Source: CAYSHJ01 sp964589725
GTDB lineage: Bacteria; Planctomycetota; Planctomycetia; Planctomycetales; Planctomycetaceae
Reading direction: 5' to 3'
DNA length: 10,515 bases
Assembly: GCA_964589725.1 (NCBI GenBank)
Contig: CAZPUJ010000691.1
Coordinates: 1-10,515 of the forward strand
Numbering within the stretch: position 1 is the stretch's first letter; the number at the start of each line of letters is the position of its first letter. Positions 8,201-10,515 of this stretch are shown in pieces. The position numbers and the translations under genes are program-made. Below the pieces are notes generated by a model. It was given only the letters and a program-made list of their open reading frames with translations. It was not told the origin of the DNA and did not search any database.

Positions 8201-8380
8201 CGAGTCCATCGCGCACAGCCAGTGCGTGGGCTGATGAGTCTTCAGGATGTTGAGCAAGTCGCGCGTGAACCCGAACACCGCGTTCGTCGGCAGTCCCTGC
8301 GGACTGGTCATCGTCGGGATTGCGTGAAACACCTGAAAGAGCAGCGAGAACACGTCGAGGAGAAAAAGAGTGGGGGCCAC
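5270..8380 (-). CDS. polA: DNA polymerase I with in-frame palindromic-repeat insertions
   Basis: Encodes 1036 aa from the GTG at 8380, which has GAAGG 8 bases upstream; an in-frame TTG at 8404 is possible but lacks a site. It is longer than the 928 aa of E. coli PolA. Residues 1-285 are the 5'-3' exonuclease, with D9, the EADD metal-binding cluster, TNDKD and the helix-hairpin-helix around GDSVDNVPGV (about 181). A low-complexity Ser-Pro-Ala linker (about 291-308) follows. Residues about 350-610 are the 3'-5' exonuclease fold: D364, KFD with D484 and a later AD pair persist, but the motif I Glu is Ala (D364-V-A366). Residues about 620-1036 are the polymerase, with motif A DYSQIELR (D810), motif B RRVAKAVNFGVLYG and motif C HDE (D987). 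Segments at about 400-443 and 787-801 derive from palindromic repeats. Polymerase activity is expected; proofreading is doubtful. The likely role is Okazaki fragment maturation and repair. Confidence 0.95.
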   Translation of the reverse strand: MAPTLFLLDVFSLLFQVFHAIPTMTSPQGLPTNAVFGFTRDLLNILKTHQPTHWLCAMDSPGPGTRDALYPEYKANRSEMPVDLRPQIELVRQVMDGFGAPRLQCIGWEADDVIATITRQAVERGLDVRILTNDKDARQLLGPHVQVFNIRKNTWLDEAGLKADWGVRPDQVIDFQSLVGDSVDNVPGVPLVGPKKATALLEQFGTLDHVLDNADKVAGEKLKANLKQYADLARLSRQLVTLNQHLPLEPDWDAMRIGRVDVARLSDLFREFGFRRFIDEVRSLPPEQILRSFPSSPSSPASPALPASREDGDATSSTAATPATKSSDGSLFPEPDQQCELVGDNAKFADFINQLSRQSEFCMDVAASSENATQAEILGFAFCWEEGHAWFVPTRLPALRNSGSPSPCGSPHIAGTPSPCGSEDSTILADHPGHKGLGYGNSEMPSGIRAETDSFPTTATVIDALRPILERPDIRLVNHDLKFDLVLLRRAGIRATGLGVDPMVASYLLEAGARSHDLPALAEKFFQQQMLPTANVFGGKTGSANKAEVELASKSNKTAPTQTQAKLFADTAPAAPVADNDNDERPLAKWATERADTAWRLSRLLGEELRREGLWDLYWNLERPLIDVLAEMELTGIRVDVAELQRQSADIGRRLHDLIAEIHRLAGHEFNIDSPKQLAKVLFDEQGLPVIKKLKTGPSTDQDVLEKLALVHPLPAKLIEHRQLSKLKGTYLDALPQMVNPLTGRIHASFHQVVAATGRLSSANPNLQNIPIRTAEGRRVRRAFIPSPSFPPLQSGGPEGGSDWRFVCADYSQIELRMLAHFCGDPVLCEAFANGTDIHTAVACEIFNVGPAVVTAEQRRVAKAVNFGVLYGQSPFGLSEALGIDQGEATLFIDQYFAKYAGVDQYIALTLAEVARTGFATTILGRRRAISGIRPERHRQLNLSERTTINTVIQGSAADLIKQAMIRVHHRLRNEQHPARLLLQIHDELVLETPAADVDSLAKLVRDEMQSAMSLRVPLVVDVSSGDNWLELEDAR
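5977..6027 (-). repeat. Palindromic repeat inserted in polA before polymerase motif A
   Basis: CCCCTC (5981-5986) pairs with GAGGGG (6021-6026), and the interior is also purine/pyrimidine asymmetric with CCCTCCC and GTGGGGG tracts. It is read in frame as about 15 extra residues (PSFPPLQSGGPEGG), PolA residues about 787-801. E. coli and Bacillus PolA have only a few residues between the GRR-R-AF(I/V) strand and the one leading to DYSQIELR. The peptide resembles the translations that C/G-rich dispersed palindromes produce in other bacteria; that comparison is from memory. Confidence 0.65.
7057..7180 (-). repeat. Three copies of a 29-bp hairpin repeat inside polA
   Basis: Copies lie at 7057-7085 (inverted), 7116-7144 and 7152-7180. 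Each has a 15-base hairpin with a 5-bp stem and ACAAG loop, followed by a GGG(C/G)TAC(C/G)GG tail. The hairpins read GAGCCACAAGGGCTC in two copies and AGGCCACAAGGGCCT in the inverted one, so both stem differences are compensated by matching changes on the other arm. The first and third copies match at 24 of 29 positions. They are translated in frame as PolA residues about 400-443 (NSGSPSPCGS, AGTPSPCGSE, HKGLGYGNSE), a segment with no counterpart in E. coli PolA. Confidence 0.8.
7458..7511 (-). repeat. 9-bp tandem repeat encoding the polA interdomain linker
   Basis: Six 9-bp units on the plus strand: GATGCAGGC, AATGCAGGC, GATGCAGGC, GATGAAGGC, GATGAAGGA and AATGAACGA. On the coding strand they give three-residue units of the SP(A/S) type, a flexible Ser-Pro-Ala linker between the 5'-3' exonuclease and the Klenow-like part, where linker length is usually free to vary. 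The array is in frame, so unit gain or loss would only change linker length. Confidence 0.8.
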
Positions 8381-8425
8381 GCGGGGAACCTTCAAGAGTC
8401 TCAACCACGATTTGTCGAGTCTTTC

Positions 8426-8605
8426 AGCCCCGGAGGGGCGACAGATAATAGCCAGGGGCGTCAGATCGCGTTCAATTAATTGCCATTAGCCCCGGAGGGG
8501 CGACAAATGGCTGACTCGGTGTCGCCCCTCCGGGGCTATATTTCGTTTCTCGCAACCCACCAGGGGCTGACGCCCCTGGCTATTACCTGTCGCCCCTGCG
8601 GGGCT
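8426..8605. mobile_element. 180-bp nested palindromic (MITE-like) element
   Basis: The ends are 39-bp inverted repeats (8426-8464 and 8567-8605) with 37 of 39 positions matching. Each is made of AGCCCCGGAGGGGCGACA (or its GCAGG variant) plus a 3-base link and AATAGCCAGGGGCGTCAG. Inside, a second pair of AGCCCCGGAGGGGCGACA units lies inverted at 8488-8505 and 8520-8537, an exact 18-bp match with a 14-base loop. The palindrome CCAGGGGC-TGAC-GCCCCTGG lies at the right side. No open reading frame is present, so it would be non-autonomous; no target-site duplication was recognised. It starts 45 bases upstream of the polA GTG. Confidence 0.8.
8445..8475 (-). promoter_or_regulatory. Candidate polA promoter inside the palindromic element
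   Basis: On the minus strand, TTGAAC (8470-8475) and TATTAT (8445-8450) are separated by 19 bases. The -10 box matches the sigma-70 consensus at five of six positions and is formed by the short AT link between the two subunits of the element. The -35 is moderate and the spacer is longer than optimal. Transcription would begin near 8438 and place one GCCCCTCCGGGGC hairpin at the 5' end of the polA leader. This is inference from motif similarity only. Confidence 0.3.
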
Positions 8606-8670
8606 ATTGAAAAGCGCACCTGCAATACGTGAGATTCAGAAATTGGAACGTGACCGCGCGCGGCACAAAC

Positions 8671-8698
8671 TTTCTTCGGCCGTATGCGGCCAAAGAAA
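8671..8698. repeat. 12-bp hairpin with TATG loop
   Basis: TTTCTTCGGCCG (8671-8682) and CGGCCAAAGAAA (8687-8698) pair at 11 of 12 positions around a four-base loop. It lies about 255 bases upstream of the Tat-signal gene. No T run follows on either strand, so it is not a standard terminator. A role as an RNA leader structure or a remnant palindromic repeat is open. Confidence 0.55.
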
Positions 8699-8940
8699 AT
8701 AGGTGCGGCCCCGTGTCAAAGCAACGCCGCCGGTTGACTTTCCCAACAAACACAGACATTGTGCTGCCCACAATCAAACCGTCAGCTCGCTCGGCACTTC
8801 AACTTAGGCCGCGAGCGGCTGACTCAATTAGATTAGGCGGCGTTCAAAAGGGGTTTATCTCCTTCGACTGTTTCGGCCCAGCAGGAATGGCGGGCCGCCA
8901 TTCTTTGAGGGAGCAGCCCCTGCGATTGGTCAAATCTCTG

Positions 8941-8948
8941 AGGAGGTG
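8941..8948 (+). promoter_or_regulatory. Consensus Shine-Dalgarno site of the Tat-signal gene
   Basis: AGGAGGTG is a near-complete match to the anti-SD sequence and its AGGAGG core ends 6 bases before the ATG at 8953. It is much stronger than the other sites in the window, fixes the start codon and predicts high translation. Confidence 0.9.
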
Positions 8949-8952
8949 TCTG

Positions 8953-9390
8953 ATGGCCGGGAACACAACGCGACAATTGGACGTGACCCGCCGTGACTTG
9001 CTCGCGGCCGCCGGTGCGGGGGTGGTGGGCGCCGCCTTTCTGGCCTCGCCAGCCGCTGCCCAGGATGCTCCGAAGAAGTTGCAGTACATCACGGACGAGA
9101 ATCCGTTGGAACCCAACAAGACGCACGCCGCTCTCCCGTACAACATCATTGTGGCGGCGCGGATCGAGGTGGTGAATACAGGCGACAGCGGCGAGATCCT
9201 CGGCATCGTCTACATCGGGCCGCAGAAGCTCACGGTCGCGAGCGCTTCGGTGTCCTGGAGCGACGTGAATCTGCAGAAAGTGGCTGTTAAGCACAATTCG
9301 TTTGCGATGGTGGTGCCTGCCTTTTCAACCTTTCAGGTCAGGCACAAGGGCGTGGGTAACGTGTACATTAACCGTGTCGGGCCTATTTAG
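8953..9390 (+). CDS. Small exported protein with twin-arginine signal (unknown function)
   Basis: Encodes 145 aa. The ATG at 8953 is fixed by the consensus AGGAGGTG site and by the signal peptide that follows directly. Residues 11-36 form a Tat-type signal: VTRRDLLAAAGAGVVG with R13 and R14, a hydrophobic core and a cleavage site near SPAAA-QD. The mature part is about 109 residues, rich in beta-prone Val/Ile stretches (YNIIVAARIEVVN, EILGIVYIG, NSFAMVVPAFSTFQV), suggesting one compact beta domain. No family was recognised and no cysteines or metal-binding motif are seen. Tat export suggests folding in the cytoplasm, with or without a cofactor. It is divergent from polA, and the next gene starts 195 bases downstream behind the repeat. 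Confidence 0.8.
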   Translation: MAGNTTRQLDVTRRDLLAAAGAGVVGAAFLASPAAAQDAPKKLQYITDENPLEPNKTHAALPYNIIVAARIEVVNTGDSGEILGIVYIGPQKLTVASASVSWSDVNLQKVAVKHNSFAMVVPAFSTFQVRHKGVGNVYINRVGPI

Positions 9391-9488
9391 ATTTTGCCCG
9401 CGCAGCATAACCCGACACAGACCTCGACCCTTCAGGTCGCTTGGTCGTTGGGCGGCAAACACACGGCATCCTGCCTCCCGTTGCCCAC

Positions 9489-9587
9489 AACCGAATGGCG
9501 GCATCCGTACCGCCGATTTCAACACGCTGCCGGGCGCTATTTCGCCTCATTGACAGTCCGATTGGTGCCGATGTATCGTCGCGCCAT
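9489..9587 (+). repeat. 99-bp direct repeat, copy 1 (upstream of the antitoxin)
   Basis: Identical over 99 bases to 10417-10515; the base before each copy differs (C at 9488, G at 10416). The left part holds a hairpin GGCGG-CATCCGTA-CCGCC, the right part a promoter (TTGACA at 9550, TATCGT at 9574) and the first two bases of the antitoxin ATG. The start-to-start distance between copies is 928 bases. Confidence 0.95.
9550..9579 (+). promoter_or_regulatory. Promoter of the DUF433/DUF5615 pair, probably giving leaderless mRNA
   Basis: A perfect -35 TTGACA (9550-9555) is followed after 18 bases by TATCGT (9574-9579), four of six matches to the -10 consensus. The ATG at 9586 begins 7 bases after the -10 box, exactly where transcription would start. 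There is no Shine-Dalgarno sequence between, so leaderless translation is inferred. The promoter lies wholly within the 99-bp repeat. Confidence 0.6.
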
Positions 9588-9813
9588 GGACTACTCACAC
9601 CTAATCACAATCGAGCCAGACAAGCGCAGTGGGCAGCCGTGTATTCGCGGGCTGCGCATGACCGTCCAAGATATCTTGGAGTATCTCGCTTCCGGGATGT
9701 CGGTCGACGAGATTCTGGCGGACTTCCCCGACCTTACCGAAGAGGACATTCGGGCGTGTCTCGCGTTCGCCGCGGATCGTGAACGGCGGCTGCGCGTGGT
9801 TCCGATCCAATGA
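9586..9813 (+). CDS. DUF433 family antitoxin-like protein
   Basis: Encodes 75 aa. The start at 9586 gives the usual family N-terminus (MDYSHLITIEP-K-SGQPCIRG); the open frame upstream translates the repeat and is not conserved. Family features are KRSGQPCIRGLRMTVQDILEYL followed by a helical ASGMSVDEILADFPDLTEEDIRACLAFAADRERR, a winged helix-turn-helix-like fold. DUF433 proteins commonly precede a PIN-like DUF5615 toxin and are regarded as the antitoxin and DNA-binding autoregulator. The stop overlaps the toxin start by four bases (ATGA), so translation is coupled. The DNA-binding target is likely the promoter in the preceding repeat; this is inference. Confidence 0.9.
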   Translation: MDYSHLITIEPDKRSGQPCIRGLRMTVQDILEYLASGMSVDEILADFPDLTEEDIRACLAFAADRERRLRVVPIQ

Positions 9814-10142
9814 GACTGCTCTTCGATCAAAACCTATCGCATCGGTTGGTAACGCTGCTGGCCGCCGAGTTCCCTGGCTCGCAACACGTTCGGAACACTG
9901 GAATGGCCGCCGGTGCCGACCCAGTGGTTTGGGGCTATGCAGCGAAAGAGGGCTTGGTGATCGTCTCGAAAGATTCGGACTTCCAACAGCGCGCCGTATT
10001 GCGGGGCCATCCACCCAAGGTGGTCTGGGTCCGCTTGGGGAACTGCTCGACGACTGACGTTGCGGACTTGCTACGGATCCGCCTGGCTGACCTGTTGGCA
10101 TTCGAGGCGGATCCGGTTGTATCGTTCCTCGCACTGTCGTAA
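9810..10142 (+). CDS. DUF5615 PIN-like toxin (putative RNase)
   Basis: Encodes 110 aa, the normal length for the family. Its start overlaps the antitoxin stop by four bases. Conserved family features are present: LLFDQNLSHRL at the N-terminus with D6 and N8, D37 in GADPVVW, IVSKDSDF with K54, D55 and D57, and the RLGNCS motif with R75 and N78. The acidic residues match the metal-binding arrangement of PIN-like nucleases, so an RNase toxin is likely, with the DUF433 partner as antidote. No truncation or missing key residue is seen. The gene converges on the methyltransferase fragment with a 13-bp gap. Confidence 0.88.
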   Translation: MRLLFDQNLSHRLVTLLAAEFPGSQHVRNTGMAAGADPVVWGYAAKEGLVIVSKDSDFQQRAVLRGHPPKVVWVRLGNCSTTDVADLLRIRLADLLAFEADPVVSFLALS

Positions 10143-10155
10143 CGTCGCGCGCCGC

Positions 10156-10416
10156 TCAAAACACTCCGATGATCAGCCGGTAGCGGACTTGGTTCGCGTA
10201 CTCGGCGTAACCGGGCAGTTCGTGGTGCAGCAGGCGATCCTCCAAGAGCGTCCGGCGAATAAAGAGACCAGCGAAAACCAAGATCGGCAGCATCCCCAGC
10301 CAGGAGCCGAGCGCCAAGCCGCCGCTCAGCATCGCGAAGAGCGAGGCGGCGTAGCCGGGATGACGCACGAAGCGATAAGGGCCAGTCGCAATGGGATACT
10401 GGCCACGCTCCGTCTG
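10156..10416 (-). pseudogene. 5'-truncated isoprenylcysteine methyltransferase (ICMT/PEMT-like) fragment
   Basis: Reading from about 10416 down to the TGA at 10156 gives about 86 residues: QTERGQYPIATGPYRFVRHPGY, split by the eye at TGPYRFVRHPGY, the SAM-binding signature of membrane ICMT/PEMT-type methyltransferases. Two hydrophobic helices and a LLEDRLLHHELPGYAEYANQ segment follow; both are typical of the C-terminal half of the family. A full protein needs about 180-220 aa with further N-terminal helices. Coding similarity stops at the boundary of the 99-bp repeat (10417), and the frame meets a TGA inside the repeat. The GTG at 10368 would start inside the conserved motif, so a complete short gene is unlikely. 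It is either disrupted by the repeat or chopped by an assembly break. Confidence 0.75.
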
Positions 10417-10515
10417 AACCGAATGGCGGCATCCGTACCGCCGATTTCAACACGCTGCCGGGCGCTATTTCGCCTCATTGACAGTCCGATTGGTGCCGAT
10501 GTATCGTCGCGCCAT
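10417..10515 (+). repeat. 99-bp direct repeat, copy 2 (window end)
   Basis: Identical to 9489-9587 and runs to the last base of the window, so the true length may be greater. It carries the same promoter (TTGACA at 10478, TATCGT at 10502) and ends with the first two bases of what would be an ATG at 10514. It directly abuts the methyltransferase fragment. Confidence 0.95.

Larger units (their letters stand above)
8606..8952. other. Intergenic stretch upstream of the Tat-signal protein
   Basis: No convincing gene is seen, although the plus frame happens to stay open from a GTG at 8629; its translation is unconserved-looking and Arg/Ser-rich. A strong hairpin lies at 8671-8698: TTTCTTCGGCCG and CGGCCAAAGAAA with a TATG loop, 11 of 12 pairs. 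A GCCGC-GA-GCGGC palindrome lies at about 8808-8819, inside a sequence related to 173-200. A TTGACT near 8734 has no good -10 partner at normal spacing. Confidence 0.5.

Noticed and set aside
7646..8479. Long plus-strand open frame (277 codons) opposite polA
   Set aside because: It mirrors the strongly conserved 5'-3' exonuclease coding sequence and shows no recognisable domain; such antisense frames are common in GC-rich genes.
8426..8605. CRISPR array or tRNA-like gene
   Set aside because: Repeats are inverted rather than direct, spacers are irregular, and no cloverleaf or anticodon stem could be drawn.
8629..8952. Open frame extending the Tat-signal protein by 108 residues
   Set aside because: The consensus Shine-Dalgarno site and the signal peptide place the start at 8953; the extension contains a hairpin and unconserved-looking sequence.
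9374..9418. Terminator after the Tat-signal gene (GTGTCGGG/CCCGACAC)
   Set aside because: The 8-bp arms are 29 bases apart, the left arm lies inside the coding region and no T run follows, so support is too weak to list.
9394..9585. Upstream start for the DUF433 protein
   Set aside because: It would translate the 99-bp repeat including the hairpin and promoter; family members start at the MDY segment.
9935..10453. Minus-strand 172-codon frame across the toxin gene and repeat
   Set aside because: It is antisense to DUF5615 and out of frame with the GPYRFVRHPGY methyltransferase sequence; its N-terminus is only translated repeat.

Overview
The window looks like a GC-rich chromosomal fragment from a planctomycete (Planctomycetota, Pirellulales/Gemmatales-like), probably a metagenomic contig. 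The main reasons are a secreted protein that joins a planctomycete-type cytochrome c domain (PSCyt1-like) to a WD40 propeller, a membrane-anchored PQQ-type beta-propeller protein starting with a WPAFRG-type motif, single genes facing alternating directions with little operon structure, and a high load of short palindromic repeats. The lineage is inferred from gene content; there is no rRNA or other marker to confirm it.

Layout. Positions 1-129 hold the lysine-rich 3' end of an upstream gene, followed directly by a terminator-like hairpin. A membrane-anchored PQQ-type propeller gene (255-1913, +) converges on a cytochrome c/coiled-coil/WD40 gene (1958-3898, -). A gene-poor stretch (3899-4419) holds an AT-rich inverted repeat and a very clear rho-independent terminator. 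That terminator serves a 30-codon gene for a very basic, ribosomal-protein-like peptide (4420-4512, -), which is divergent from aroH, an AroH-type chorismate mutase (4741-5115, +). Convergent with aroH is a long polA (5270-8380, -), DNA polymerase I. Upstream of polA is a 180-bp nested palindromic, MITE-like element (8426-8605), then a 347-bp stretch with hairpins, then a small Tat-signal protein with an excellent ribosome binding site (8953-9390, +).

The right end holds a DUF433/DUF5615 toxin-antitoxin-like pair (9586-10142, +). It lies immediately after a 99-bp sequence that occurs again, perfectly, as the last 99 bases of the window. The repeat carries a consensus-like promoter placed so that the antitoxin mRNA would be leaderless. 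The second repeat copy cuts off the 5' end of an isoprenylcysteine-methyltransferase-like gene (fragment 10156-10416, -).

The most unusual features are: (1) polA has absorbed two different families of palindromic repeats in frame, three hairpin units in the 3'-5' exonuclease region and one just before polymerase motif A, and has also lost the Glu of exonuclease motif I; (2) a toxin-antitoxin cassette is bracketed by promoter-bearing direct repeats; (3) a 180-bp nested inverted-repeat element may supply the polA promoter; (4) a 30-aa basic protein gene is supported by its own start, ribosome binding site and terminator.

The genes do not form one pathway. PolA is replication/repair, AroH is aromatic amino acid synthesis, the two propeller proteins are envelope proteins of unknown partners, and the right end is accessory DNA.
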